DNA of 64,000 bases from Lachnospiraceae bacterium (GCA_021770345.1 JAETRD010000005.1:1-64000), one strand, 5' to 3'. Positions 9,013-17,365 are shown, numbered from the stretch's first letter. Program-made: numbers and translations. The notes: generated by a model not told the origin, from the sequence alone.

Positions 9013-9936
9013 TTACGCACCGATATATTTTCGCCGGGCATCACGCACCATCGCCGCAGCCTCCTCAACGATCGGCATATCTTCCGGTATCAGGGAGGCC
9101 AGCGGCCTGCGCACGTCCCCGAGCTCCAGATTCTCGTTAATCTTTAATATCTTTTTAATCACTGCGTAGAGATTTCCGTGCGCTTCGCACATCTTATAGA
9201 TCACGTCATCCACAGCGTATTGAATTTCCCTCGCGGCCGCAAGTTCTCCCCTCGCCAGAAGGTCGTTCATTTTCAGAAACAGCTCGGGCATCACGCCGTA
9301 GGTGCCTCCGATCGCGCCTTCCGCCCCGATGATGCGGCCGCTGATAAACTGTTCGTCCGGTCCGTTAAATATAATGTAGTCCTCGCCGGCCGCGCGCTTA
9401 AACATCTGTATATCCTGCACCGGCATCGAAGAATTCTTTACGCCGACCACCCGCGGATTTTCCCTCATTTTCGCAAACAGGCTGCCGGTCAGCGCCACAC
9501 CCGCAAGCTGCGGGATATTGTATATGATAAAGTCGGTGTCCGGCGCCGCCGCGCTGATATCGTTCCAGTACTCTGCGATCGCGTACTCGGGCAGATGGAA
9601 ATAAATCGGCGGAATCGCCGCCACCGCATCCACGCCGAGGCTCTCGGCATGTGCCGCCAGCTCCTGGCTGTCCCTCGTATTATTGCATGCGACATGCGCG
9701 ATAATCGTAAGTCTCCCCTGCGCCGCTTCCACCACGTTTTCCAGAACCGTCTTGCGGTCCTGCACGCTCTGATAGATGCATTCGCCCGAAGAGCCGTTTA
9801 CATAAACGCCCTTCACACCTTTATTTACAAAATATTCGGTCAAAGCCCGCACACCCGCGGGACTGATATTGCCCTCCTCGTCATAGCAGGCATAAAATGC
9901 CGGAATAACGCCTTTATATTTCTCCAGATCTCTCAT
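9013..9936 (-). CDS. nanA: N-acetylneuraminate lyase (DHDPS/NAL family)
   Basis: Cleaves N-acetylneuraminate to N-acetylmannosamine and pyruvate through a Schiff base. The start chosen gives 307 residues, usual for the family; an upstream in-frame start would overlap nanE. Visible are the GSSGE motif (48-52) that binds the pyruvate carboxylate, Tyr139 in IIYNIPQ and the Schiff-base Lys167 in VGVKNSS. NAL and DHDPS are close relatives. The assignment as lyase rests on the overall pattern plus immediate linkage to nanE (34-base gap), with nanK and a YhcH gene upstream. It faces the SGNH hydrolase gene. Confidence 0.92.
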   Translation of the reverse strand: MRDLEKYKGVIPAFYACYDEEGNISPAGVRALTEYFVNKGVKGVYVNGSSGECIYQSVQDRKTVLENVVEAAQGRLTIIAHVACNNTRDSQELAAHAESLGVDAVAAIPPIYFHLPEYAIAEYWNDISAAAPDTDFIIYNIPQLAGVALTGSLFAKMRENPRVVGVKNSSMPVQDIQMFKRAAGEDYIIFNGPDEQFISGRIIGAEGAIGGTYGVMPELFLKMNDLLARGELAAAREIQYAVDDVIYKMCEAHGNLYAVIKKILKINENLELGDVRRPLASLIPEDMPIVEEAAAMVRDARRKYIGA

Positions 9937-9970
9937 TTTCGTCCCCCCTGATTTTCGCGGCAGTCCGCTT

Positions 9971-10672
9971 TTAGTTGCTTTCCATGGCATCTAACGCTTC
10001 CGCAAACGCCTTTGTGATAAGCTGCGGCCTCGTGATGATAGAACCCACCACAACGCTGAATGCTCCCAGTTCTATCACGCGTCTGGCTTTCTCCGGCGTA
10101 TTGATATTCCCCTCCGCGATCACGCGGTGCTTTACCTTTGCCACAATCTCTCTGAGAATTTCAAAATCGTTTTCTTCAATCTTATCGTCTTTACTCTGCG
10201 GCGTATATCCTACCATTGTAGTACCAATGAAGTCAAAACCAAGACGGTCCGCGTGGATGGCCTCCTCCACGGTAGAGCAATCCGCCATCAGCAGCTGGTT
10301 GGGATACTTTTCCTTAATCTGCGCAAAAAATTCGTCTATCGCAACTCCCCCCGGACGTGCGGCAATCGTTGCATCCACAGCGATGATCTGGGGTTTTACT
10401 TCCATCAGTTCATCAATCTCTTTCATCGTCGGCGTAATATATACGTCGCTCCCCTCGTAATCACGTTTCACAATACCGATAACGGGCAATTCCACCTGTG
10501 ACTGAATCTCTCTGATGTCTTCCTTCGTGTTCGCACGGATTCCGAATGCGCCTCCCTCTTTCGCCGCCCGTGCCATTCTCCCCATAATAAAAGAGGAATG
10601 TAACGGTTCATGAGGAAGCGCCTGACAGGATACGATCAATCTGCCTTTTAAGCGTTCTATTTCATCATACAT
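9971..10672 (-). CDS. nanE: N-acetylmannosamine-6-phosphate 2-epimerase
   Basis: Converts ManNAc-6-phosphate to GlcNAc-6-phosphate, linking NanK to NagA. The 233-residue TIM-barrel protein starts RLIVSCQALPHEPLHSS and contains GAFGIRANTKEDI, PVIGIVKRDY, a central AVDATIAARPGG and the C-terminal phosphate-binding GAFSVVVGSIITRP. All are characteristic of NanE. The ATG at 10672 follows AGGAGGG; a TTG two codons upstream is less likely. It is the first gene of the nanE-nanA unit and has a strong promoter at 10697-10724. Confidence 0.94.
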   Translation of the reverse strand: MYDEIERLKGRLIVSCQALPHEPLHSSFIMGRMARAAKEGGAFGIRANTKEDIREIQSQVELPVIGIVKRDYEGSDVYITPTMKEIDELMEVKPQIIAVDATIAARPGGVAIDEFFAQIKEKYPNQLLMADCSTVEEAIHADRLGFDFIGTTMVGYTPQSKDDKIEENDFEILREIVAKVKHRVIAEGNINTPEKARRVIELGAFSVVVGSIITRPQLITKAFAEALDAMESN

Positions 10673-10696
10673 CCCCAATGCCCTCCTTTATGTCTG

Positions 10697-10724
10697 ATTA
10701 TAACATTCGAAAAAGTATTTTCAA
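10697..10724 (-). promoter_or_regulatory. Promoter of nanE-nanA
   Basis: On the - strand TTGAAA (10724-10719) and perfect TATAAT (10702-10697) are 16 bp apart, about 25 bases upstream of the nanE start. TGTCTGA (10691-10697) overlaps the -10, and a second TCAGAC lies at 10752-10757. The same half-sites form the inverted repeat at 7327-7344. Upstream, GAAAG-AA-CTTTC is another short dyad (about 10741-10753). Confidence 0.6.
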
Positions 10725-10896
10725 TTGTAGTTTGATGTTTAGAAAGTTCTTTCAGACTTTTTAATACATTATTCCGATTACCCGATTTAAATCCGCATCC
10801 TGTTTGTGCAAACTGCCACATTCCCGTTTGTTCTTTCTGTTTTGGCACAACGGTTGAAAATGTTCCACGGCTCTGCTATACTTTTCTGTGGACGCA

Positions 10897-10944
10897 AAAT
10901 AAGCGGTCTTTTTACAGCCCTCCCTGTAAAAAGACCGCTTATTT
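10897..10944. terminator. Perfect 21-bp inverted repeat downstream of nanK
   Basis: Arms 10897-10917 and 10924-10944 are perfectly complementary around the loop CCCTCC. It lies 20 bases beyond the nanK stop codon, so it probably ends the yhcH-nanK transcript. Neither strand has a clean T-run after the stem, but both stem ends carry A/T runs. The stretch 10725-10896 upstream of nanE holds no recognisable gene. Confidence 0.6.
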
Positions 10945-10963
10945 GCAGTTGCCTCCGTTTCTC

Positions 10964-11854
10964 CTATCTGCCGCTTTTCAGGCGTCCAAGCGCCTCCCTG
11001 GCCGCACCGAGCATTCCCGCCGTATTTCCGAGCTCCGCCGGACGTATCTCCACGCCCGCAAAGGAACTCATGATCTGGCTCTTTAATTCCACCTGCACGT
11101 TCTCCAGGACATAAGACTGCTCCATCACGCCTCCGCCCAGAATGATCAGGGACGGGTTAAATATATGCACCAGCGTGGTAAGTCCGTATACGATCTCTCC
11201 GATCCACTGATCTACCAGCGCACGCACCCCGTCCTCCGAAAGCCGTGCGAAAATCTCCCGGCCGTTTTTTATCTCCGGATACGCGCGCTGCACAAGCTGC
11301 ACCAGCGCCGTTGTGGAAGCATATCGCTCATAGCAGCCGCTAAAAGCGTCTCTGCTGACGTCACGATCTTTTGGATGCACTACGATCGCGCCGAATTCCC
11401 CCGCGGAATACCCGGCTCCGGAATAAACCGTTCCATCCGTCACAATGGCTCCGCCCACGCCTGTCCCGTAGGTCAGGCAAAGAAAATTCTTATGGCCGCG
11501 TCCGGCGCCGTAATACCCCTCACCGATAGCGGCGGCATTCACATCGTTTTGTACCGCAACCGGGACATGAAATTCTCTCTCGAGTCTCCCCCGGATTTGC
11601 ATTCCAGTGTATCCCGGAATATTCTCGTTCGCATACACGATCGTTCCCTCCGCCGAATTTACCTGTCCCGCGGTGCTGATGCCAATCGCCTGCACGTCCT
11701 TTTGCTCCCGCAAAATCGAAAGGACGGTCTCCATCACATGTTCTCCGCCGCAGGCGGCGTTGGTGTCTGTCTCCCGGATGTCCGTCAGACAGTCATCCTC
11801 CCACAGCCCGGATTTAATGGAGGTTCCTCCGATATCGACTACTGCAATTCTCAT
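10964..11854 (-). CDS. nanK: ROK-family kinase, probable N-acetylmannosamine kinase
   Basis: Would phosphorylate ManNAc to ManNAc-6-phosphate. The 296-residue protein shows the ROK/actin-fold ATP motif VDIGGTSIKSGL at its start, AVQNDVNAAAIGE with the catalytic aspartate near residue 105, LTYGTGVGGAIV and a C-terminal adenosine loop ILGGGV. The usual ROK zinc motif CxCGxxGC is degenerate: only the tail SGCYERYAS remains. Some kinases of the family have lost this zinc site. It follows the YhcH gene after 13 bases and carries an AGGAGGG ribosome site. The name nanK rests on context with nanA/nanE; glucokinase-type activity cannot be excluded. Confidence 0.82.
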   Translation of the reverse strand: MRIAVVDIGGTSIKSGLWEDDCLTDIRETDTNAACGGEHVMETVLSILREQKDVQAIGISTAGQVNSAEGTIVYANENIPGYTGMQIRGRLEREFHVPVAVQNDVNAAAIGEGYYGAGRGHKNFLCLTYGTGVGGAIVTDGTVYSGAGYSAGEFGAIVVHPKDRDVSRDAFSGCYERYASTTALVQLVQRAYPEIKNGREIFARLSEDGVRALVDQWIGEIVYGLTTLVHIFNPSLIILGGGVMEQSYVLENVQVELKSQIMSSFAGVEIRPAELGNTAGMLGAAREALGRLKSGR

Positions 11855-11867
11855 AGGCCCTCCTGCT

Positions 11868-12320
11868 CTATCTGCGCACTTTCACGACTGCCTTGCGTAT
11901 CTGCATCGGTTCCCCGTCCGTCGATCCTCCGGGCTGATGCGGCTCCTTCGGCTCACAGATCACGAAACGTCCCGGCGACAGCCTGCACTCCGCCTCGCAG
12001 TCGCACTGCCCCATACCGATATCCCACTCGCTGTTGTATTCCCTTGTGATTGAACGGTACTCTGCCCCAAAGCGCACCGTTTCCGACCCGGTAAGGTCCG
12101 TCTGAATATCATAATATTTCTCATGAAATTCATAGTCCCTCCCCTTGTCCGGATCTGTCTGTGCCCCCATCACGTTCACAAACACCTTATCCCCGTCAAT
12201 CTCCGTCCTGCCTTCCGGCAGCGCCGCAAGATCGGTGTCCGCCAGAAACCGGAGCGCCGTATCCAGATTCGGATTCAACCCGATATAGCGCCCCGCGTTT
12301 TCAATCTTGTCAAAAATCAT
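11868..12320 (-). CDS. YhcH/YjgK/YiaL family protein (sialic acid anomerase-like, NanQ/DUF386)
   Basis: The 150-residue cupin-fold protein starts at the ATG behind AAAGGAG; the upstream extension has no support. Motifs typical of the family are KVFVNVMGAQT, YEFHEKYYDIQTDL and the C-terminal RFVICEPKEPHQPG with metal-binding histidine and glutamate. The E. coli homologue YhcH (NanQ) speeds anomerisation of N-acetylneuraminate and is encoded beside nanATEK. Here it is the first gene of a unit with nanK. A promoter is visible at 12362-12390. It would supply the anomer favoured by the lyase or kinase. Confidence 0.87.
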   Translation of the reverse strand: MIFDKIENAGRYIGLNPNLDTALRFLADTDLAALPEGRTEIDGDKVFVNVMGAQTDPDKGRDYEFHEKYYDIQTDLTGSETVRFGAEYRSITREYNSEWDIGMGQCDCEAECRLSPGRFVICEPKEPHQPGGSTDGEPMQIRKAVVKVRR

Positions 12321-12361
12321 ACGTTTCCTTCTCCTTTCCGGCTTATCGCCTGTCGGTCTCA

Positions 12362-12390
12362 ATTATAGCTTCTTTTTTCGGCCTGCGCAA
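12362..12390 (-). promoter_or_regulatory. Promoter of the yhcH-nanK unit
   Basis: TTGCGC (12390-12385) and perfect TATAAT (12367-12362) on the - strand are 17 bp apart, about 40 bases upstream of the start codon. Confidence 0.45.
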
Positions 12391-12526
12391 TACGCAGCGT
12401 GTTTTCCGGTTCGGCAGGGCTTGCCCTTCTTTGTATTATAAGCTAAAATAATTTTATTTACAGTACAGATTTAAACGTCCGTTGCAGACGTTCAAATCTC
12501 ATTCCGAAAGAAAGGTATGAATATTT

Positions 12527-13384
12527 ATGTGGATTGCAGATCAGTGGAAAGATTATGAAGTGATAGACTGTTCGGGAGGCGAAAAGTTAGAGCGCTGGGG
12601 CGATTATCTGCTCGTCCGGCCGGACCCCCAGGTGATCTGGGACACGCCAAAGAACGCGAAAGGCTGGAAAAAGAAAAACGGCCACTACCACCGCAGCGCA
12701 AAGGGCGGCGGCGAGTGGGAGTTCTTTGACCTCCCTGAGCAGTGGCAGATCAGGTACAAAGACCTGACGTTTCACCTCAAACCCTTCAGCTTTAAGCATA
12801 CCGGGCTGTTCCCCGAGCAGGCCGCAAACTGGGACTGGTTTTCCGACAAAATAAAAAAAGCCGGCAGGCCAGTCAAAGTGCTGAACCTCTTTGCCTACAC
12901 CGGCGGCGCCACACTGGCCGCCGCCGCGGCAGGCGCCGCCGTAACCCATGTGGATGCCTCAAAGGGCATGGTGACCTGGGCAAAGGAAAACGCCGTATCA
13001 TCCGGCTTAAAGGATGCGCCCATCCGCTGGATCGTGGATGACTGCGTAAAGTTTACGGAGCGCGAGATCCGCAGGGGCAACCGCTATGACGCCGTCATCA
13101 TGGACCCACCCTCCTACGGGCGCGGGCCCAAAGGTGAAATCTGGAAAATCGAAGACTCCGTCTATCCGCTCGTGAAGCTCTGCGCCAGACTGCTCTCCGA
13201 CAATCCGCTGTTCTTCCTGATCAACTCCTACACCACCGGCCTGCAGCCCGCCGTGTTGAGCTATATGCTGCACACTGCCTTAAAAGATTGCCGCGGCACG
13301 ATCACAGCAGCGGAAATCGGACTCCCTGTTTCCGCAAACGGCCTCGTTCTCCCCTGCGGAGCCAGCGGACGCTTTGAGTCATAG
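12527..13384 (+). CDS. Class I SAM-dependent methyltransferase (RlmI/RlmK-like catalytic domain)
   Basis: The 285-residue protein contains the SAM-binding motif VLNLFAYTGGATLAAA (about 124-139), an acidic VDASKGMVTWAKEN and the catalytic motif IMDPPSYGRGPKGEIW. These are hallmarks of 23S rRNA cytosine/guanine methyltransferases of the RlmI/RlmK/L type. The N-terminal PUA domain of RlmI is absent; instead there is a short domain with WDTPKNAKGWKKKNGHYHRS. This shorter form is common in Clostridia, and its target is not established. The 3' end overlaps the convergent corA stop by six bases (13379-13384). Confidence 0.85.
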   Translation: MWIADQWKDYEVIDCSGGEKLERWGDYLLVRPDPQVIWDTPKNAKGWKKKNGHYHRSAKGGGEWEFFDLPEQWQIRYKDLTFHLKPFSFKHTGLFPEQAANWDWFSDKIKKAGRPVKVLNLFAYTGGATLAAAAAGAAVTHVDASKGMVTWAKENAVSSGLKDAPIRWIVDDCVKFTEREIRRGNRYDAVIMDPPSYGRGPKGEIWKIEDSVYPLVKLCARLLSDNPLFFLINSYTTGLQPAVLSYMLHTALKDCRGTITAAEIGLPVSANGLVLPCGASGRFES

Positions 13385-14320
13385 CATTTTCTTCTTCCGC
13401 AGGAACCAGAGCGTCAACACACAGATCAGCAGTGTCAGCACGCAGATAATCAGAAAGCCGTACGGCGTGTCCGAAAAGGGCATCCATTTTTCGTCGACAT
13501 TCATCCCGTACAACCCGGAGATCACCGTCGGCACTGCCATGACTACCGTGATAGACGTCAGATATTTCATCACGTTATTCAGCCGGTTATCAATCACCGA
13601 GGACATAAGCTCCCTGGTACCGTTTATGATATCGCGGTATATGGACGTCATCTCTATCGCCTGGCGATTCTCCACGATGACGTCGTCGAGGAGCTCCTTG
13701 TCCTCCGGGTACTGCTCTAAGCGCTTGTAGCGGGTCAGGCGGTCGAGCACGACACTGTTGGCCCTAAGCGACGTCGCAAAGTAGACCAGCGTGGATTCCA
13801 GCTCATGCAGGTCTATGAGGTCCATATCTTCGGTCTTGTCCCCGATGCGCTCCTCGATCTCGGTGCGGCGCTTGTCAATGATGCGCAGATTCATCTGATA
13901 CATCCCCGCGGTGCGGTACAGAATCTGGTACACAAAGCGCAGGCGCTTTTTGGTGGAAAACTCTTTCACCCGGTTATTCACAAAATTCTTGAGCACCGGC
14001 GTGTCCTCCGTGCACACCGTCACGATCACATCCTGCGTCAGGATAATTCCCAGCGGGATCGTGGTGTAGGAATGCTTCTCATGCCGGATCTCCGTCGTCG
14101 GGATATCCACCAGAATCAGTGTGTAGCCGTCTTCAAGCTCGATGCGGGAGCTCTCCTCCTCGTCCAGTGCGGCCTGTACATCCACAATATCCACATTCAG
14201 CTCCTCCGCAATCGCGGCACACTCCTCCGCGGACGGCGCCGTCAGCTGTGCCCAGGCGCCGTCGGTAAGCCTGCTCTCCTCGTGTATGATCTGATTGTCG
14301 GTCTTATAGTATTTTACCAT
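13379..14320 (-). CDS. corA: CorA-family divalent cation transporter
   Basis: Magnesium/cobalt channel of the inner membrane. The cytoplasmic funnel domain occupies residues 1-250. Two membrane helices lie at the C-terminus, and the signature GMN closes the first (VISGLYGMNVDEKW), followed by a basic tail. With the ATG at 14320 the protein has 313 residues; an in-frame GTG at 14329 is an alternative, with both ribosome sites mediocre. It overlaps the convergent methyltransferase gene by six bases. Confidence 0.93.
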   Translation of the reverse strand: MVKYYKTDNQIIHEESRLTDGAWAQLTAPSAEECAAIAEELNVDIVDVQAALDEEESSRIELEDGYTLILVDIPTTEIRHEKHSYTTIPLGIILTQDVIVTVCTEDTPVLKNFVNNRVKEFSTKKRLRFVYQILYRTAGMYQMNLRIIDKRRTEIEERIGDKTEDMDLIDLHELESTLVYFATSLRANSVVLDRLTRYKRLEQYPEDKELLDDVIVENRQAIEMTSIYRDIINGTRELMSSVIDNRLNNVMKYLTSITVVMAVPTVISGLYGMNVDEKWMPFSDTPYGFLIICVLTLLICVLTLWFLRKKKML

Positions 14321-14360
14321 TGCAAGCACCTTGTCCCTTTCTCTGTTTTAGTATCCCCCG

Positions 14361-15236
14361 TCACCGTTTCGGAAGCTGCGCCAGAATAATCGCCGCAAAC
14401 ATCAGCGCACAGCCGGACAATTCCCGGACGGAAAGCGTCTCTCCCAAAATCAGCCACCCCGCCAGCACCGATATCACCGACTCCAGGCTTAAAAGGAGCG
14501 ATGCCACCGTCGGATTCATCCCCCGCTGCCCGATAATCTGCAGCGTGTAACCCACCCCGCACGAAAGCACTCCCGCGTATACCAGCGGAGCCCATGCCTG
14601 CAGGATATCCGCCGCCGCAGGCCTCTCAAACAACATCCCGATTCCCGAGAGCGCCGCGCAGGTCAGGAACTGAATACAGGATATTTTTACCCCGTCTGCC
14701 CTCGGCGAAAAGTAATCAATTACCAGAATGTGCACTGCAAAGGCCACCGCACACCCGAGCAGCAGCAAGTCTCCTCTCCGGAACGAAAGGTCTCCTCCCT
14801 TCATGCAGAGCAGGTAAAGCCCTGCCGCCGCGAGGAACACCGCCGCCCAGACCTTTTTATCGCTATCCCTGTGTCGGAATATTCCAAAAACCGGCACCAA
14901 CACGATATACATCGCTGTGAGAAATCCCGCCTTTCCGACCGTCGTATGCATGATTCCGATCTGTTGCAGGCTGCCGGCCGTAAAGAGCACCGCGCCGCAG
15001 CAGACGCCGCCGAGCCACAGGTCTTTCTGCTGCGGGCGTCCCTGTTTCTGCTCTCCGCGCTGCCGGAATGCGATGCAGGGCAGCAGCACCGCGGCCCCCA
15101 GCAGGTTTCGAATTGCATTAAATGTAAACGGCCCGACATATTCCATCCCGGCGCTCTGCGCCACAAACGCGGCCCCCCAGATCGCGGCGGTCAAAAGAAG
15201 CAGTCCCGACTGCCGCAGTGTAAATTTATTCATCAT
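14361..15236 (-). CDS. EamA/DMT-family transporter, ten membrane segments
   Basis: Probable metabolite exporter. The 291-residue protein is a tandem repeat of two five-helix EamA domains: the first begins LLLLTAAIWGAAFVAQSAGMEYVGPFTFNAIRN, the second after about residue 145 (VILxVDYFSP-like region) and includes PTVASLLLSLESVISVLAGWLILGE. The substrate cannot be inferred. Its ATG directly abuts the stop codon of the upstream HAD gene, which implies translational coupling. Confidence 0.9.
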   Translation of the reverse strand: MMNKFTLRQSGLLLLTAAIWGAAFVAQSAGMEYVGPFTFNAIRNLLGAAVLLPCIAFRQRGEQKQGRPQQKDLWLGGVCCGAVLFTAGSLQQIGIMHTTVGKAGFLTAMYIVLVPVFGIFRHRDSDKKVWAAVFLAAAGLYLLCMKGGDLSFRRGDLLLLGCAVAFAVHILVIDYFSPRADGVKISCIQFLTCAALSGIGMLFERPAAADILQAWAPLVYAGVLSCGVGYTLQIIGQRGMNPTVASLLLSLESVISVLAGWLILGETLSVRELSGCALMFAAIILAQLPKR

Positions 15237-15905
15237 TTATCTGCCTTCCGCCTGCATCTGCCGTAAAATCTCTTCCGCGTCACAAAGATTTTCGCGGTAA
15301 ATATCTGTTATTTTCTCCATTGTCTCCCTGTCATCCGCGCTGAGCGGGTCAAAAACACCCACGGTTCGGTACCCGGCCGCCTTCGCCGTTTTAGCGGCGT
15401 ACAGCGCATCCTCAAACACCCAGGTCTCACCCGGCACCGTCCCGAGGCACGTTGCCGCCGCATTGTATATATCCGGCTCCCGCTTGCCCCGCCCGACCTC
15501 CGAACAGGTAAATACCGCCTTAAAATAATGTTCGAGGCCGGTGCGCCGCAGCGCCGCCTCCGCCATGCGCCGATCCGTGGAAGTCGCCACCGCCATCGGT
15601 ATCCCCTCCGCAGCCAGCCGTTCTAAAAACTCCGACACGCCTGGTTTCGGCAGGACCCTTTTCTCGTAGTCCTCATATACGATATCGTTGACCGCCCCGA
15701 CCAGCGTGTCGATATCCTCCGCAAGCCCGTAGCGCTCCTTCACATAGGCCGCCCCCTGCTGCATGCTCATCGTAAAGAGCACTTCACTGAGCCGCTCCGT
15801 GACCTCGATTCCCTTTCTCTGCAGATAGCGCTCGCTGGCGTGCTCCCACACGGGCATCGAATCGAGCAGCGTTCCGTCCATATCAAATATCGCGCCTTTT
15901 ATCAT
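15237..15905 (-). CDS. HAD-superfamily sugar-phosphate phosphatase/phosphoglucomutase-like
   Basis: The 222-residue protein has HAD motif I FDMDGTLLDSM (nucleophile and acid/base aspartates), motif II VATSTDRRM, a lysine near GKREPDIY and motif III WVFEDALYAAKTAKAAG. The alpha-helical cap after motif I is of the beta-phosphoglucomutase subclass. Substrate unknown; small sugar phosphates are typical. The start at 15905 follows GGAAGG; an upstream in-frame ATG at 15968 has no ribosome site. It is coupled to the EamA transporter gene. Confidence 0.85.
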   Translation of the reverse strand: MIKGAIFDMDGTLLDSMPVWEHASERYLQRKGIEVTERLSEVLFTMSMQQGAAYVKERYGLAEDIDTLVGAVNDIVYEDYEKRVLPKPGVSEFLERLAAEGIPMAVATSTDRRMAEAALRRTGLEHYFKAVFTCSEVGRGKREPDIYNAAATCLGTVPGETWVFEDALYAAKTAKAAGYRTVGVFDPLSADDRETMEKITDIYRENLCDAEEILRQMQAEGR

Positions 15906-15983
15906 ATCCTTCCGCCGTTCCCTTCCGTATTTTAGAAAATGATTATATCTTTTTAAGATATTCTTCATTTTGCAGACAAGATT

Positions 15984-16095
15984 TTGTCATATATTTCCTG
16001 TAAGATAAAATCATCAAAAGGAGTTGTTGAGTTTTGAACAAAAATCAGGGTTCTGTCAGCTCCGCCTAAAAACGTTCCCGCCGTGGCGGGTTTTC
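15984..16095 (+). ncRNA. Candidate short transcription unit: promoter, 11-codon ORF or sRNA, terminator
   Basis: TTGTCA (15984-15989) and TAAAAT (16006-16011) are 16 bp apart. AAAAGGAG follows at 16016-16023, and a TTG-started 11-codon frame (16034-16069, MNKNQGSVSSA) ends in TAA. A compact GC hairpin (16077-16090) followed by TTTT (16091-16094) lies just behind it. Predicted transcript length is about 75-80 nt. No downstream gene on this strand could use it as a leader, so it would be a free small RNA or a micro-peptide gene. All parts are seen in sequence; expression is unproven. Confidence 0.35.
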
Positions 16096-16113
16096 ATAGA
16101 TTCTCTCATCAAT

Positions 16114-16142
16114 ACAGGCTGCCGGCCAGATCGGCAGCCTGT
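16114..16142. terminator. Perfect 11-bp inverted repeat downstream of the AI-2E-family gene
   Basis: Arms 16114-16124 and 16132-16142 flank a 7-base loop, 53 bases past the stop codon of the - strand permease. There is no strong T-run on either side, so termination is plausible but not certain. Confidence 0.5.
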
Positions 16143-16194
16143 ACTTATTGAACATAAGGGCTGTTCGCAAAGCGTGCGGCCCGCTGTTCTGTCA

Positions 16195-17343
16195 TCATGC
16201 ACGCCACTTTTCCCGGGGCACCCCGCGCTCTTTGAGCCGGCGCTTCACCATCCCGCCAAACAGCGCATACAGCACCGAACAGAGCGGGATGAACATCAGA
16301 ATCCCCATAATGCCAAACAGATTGCCGCCCACGGTAACCGCCGCGAGCACCCAGATCGACGGCAGGCCGACCGAACTGCCGACCACCTGCGGGTAGATGA
16401 GGTTCCCCTCCACCTGCTGCAAGACCAGAAACAGAATCAAAAACCACAGCGCCTGAATCGGATTGACCATGACGATCAGGATCATTCCCACCGCACAGCC
16501 GATAAATGCGCCCACCAGCGGCACAAGCGCCGTCAGTGCGATCACGATTCCCGTCAGCATCGCATAGGGCATCCGCAAAATGGTCATCGCTATCACAAAC
16601 AGCGTTCCCAAAATCACGGCCTCTAAGCACTGTCCGGACAAAAAGCTCGAAAAAACCCGGTGGGAGAGCGCTCCGACGGAAAGCACCTTCTCCGCCGCGC
16701 GCTCCGGCAGAAACGCATACAGAATCTGCTTTGCCTGGCCGGATAACCGCTCCTTTTGGAACAGCACATAAATCGAAAAGACAAACCCGATAAAAAATGT
16801 CACGACCCCGTTGACGATTCCCGAAAACAGTCCCATGCCGGAATTTAACAGTCCTGCCGCGATTCCCTGCACCATTCCCACTGCCGTGGCAGACAGGGAT
16901 TTCCAGTCAATATCAAGCTCCTCGATAAACGGCTCAAGCGCCGGCCATTCTTTCTCCAGCTCCATGCTCCATTTCTGCAGCCCTTCAATCGCCGCAGGAA
17001 TCTGCTCCATCAGAAGTGTAATCGTGTTCCCCAGCTCCGGAATCACCACGACGAGCGCCAGCGCAAAAACGCCGATCACGCACAGCAGCGTCAGAAGATA
17101 TGCCGCAATTCTTTTGAATTTGGCCAGTTTGGCATTTTTGTTGAAGAGTTTCCGCTCAATCGCCCTCATCGGCACATTGATGATAAATGCAATCGCCCCG
17201 CCCAGCACAAACGGCAGCAAAATCCCCCATAGAGCATGGAAGACGTCAAGCACTACATCGAAGTGCTCCAGTCCGCAGTATAAAGCGATAGCAAACGCGA
17301 TCAGCTGCATTAATTGTTTTTTTGTCTGTTTTGACAGTTCCAT
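16195..17343 (-). CDS. AI-2E family transporter (PerM-like permease)
   Basis: The 382-residue membrane protein has the family layout: two helices at the N-terminus (LIAFAIALYCGLEHF, LLPFVLGGAIAFIINVPMRAI), a third near residue 80, a long amphipathic region, then five helices after residue 150 including the conserved MPYAMLTGIVIALTALVPLVGAFIG. Family members include sodium/proton antiporters and exporters; the quorum-signal function in the name applies to few of them. It is preceded by traX on the same strand with a 22-base gap and may be co-transcribed with traX and pyrF. Confidence 0.9.
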   Translation of the reverse strand: MELSKQTKKQLMQLIAFAIALYCGLEHFDVVLDVFHALWGILLPFVLGGAIAFIINVPMRAIERKLFNKNAKLAKFKRIAAYLLTLLCVIGVFALALVVVIPELGNTITLLMEQIPAAIEGLQKWSMELEKEWPALEPFIEELDIDWKSLSATAVGMVQGIAAGLLNSGMGLFSGIVNGVVTFFIGFVFSIYVLFQKERLSGQAKQILYAFLPERAAEKVLSVGALSHRVFSSFLSGQCLEAVILGTLFVIAMTILRMPYAMLTGIVIALTALVPLVGAFIGCAVGMILIVMVNPIQALWFLILFLVLQQVEGNLIYPQVVGSSVGLPSIWVLAAVTVGGNLFGIMGILMFIPLCSVLYALFGGMVKRRLKERGVPREKWRA

Positions 17344-17365
17344 AAATTCCTCCCCGACTTATACG

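Noticed and set aside
16024-16626. 200-codon + strand frame beginning near the candidate small transcript
   Set aside because: It runs antisense through the AI-2E-family gene, passes through the hairpins at 16077 and 16114, and its sequence is His/Arg/Gln-rich as expected for a shadow.
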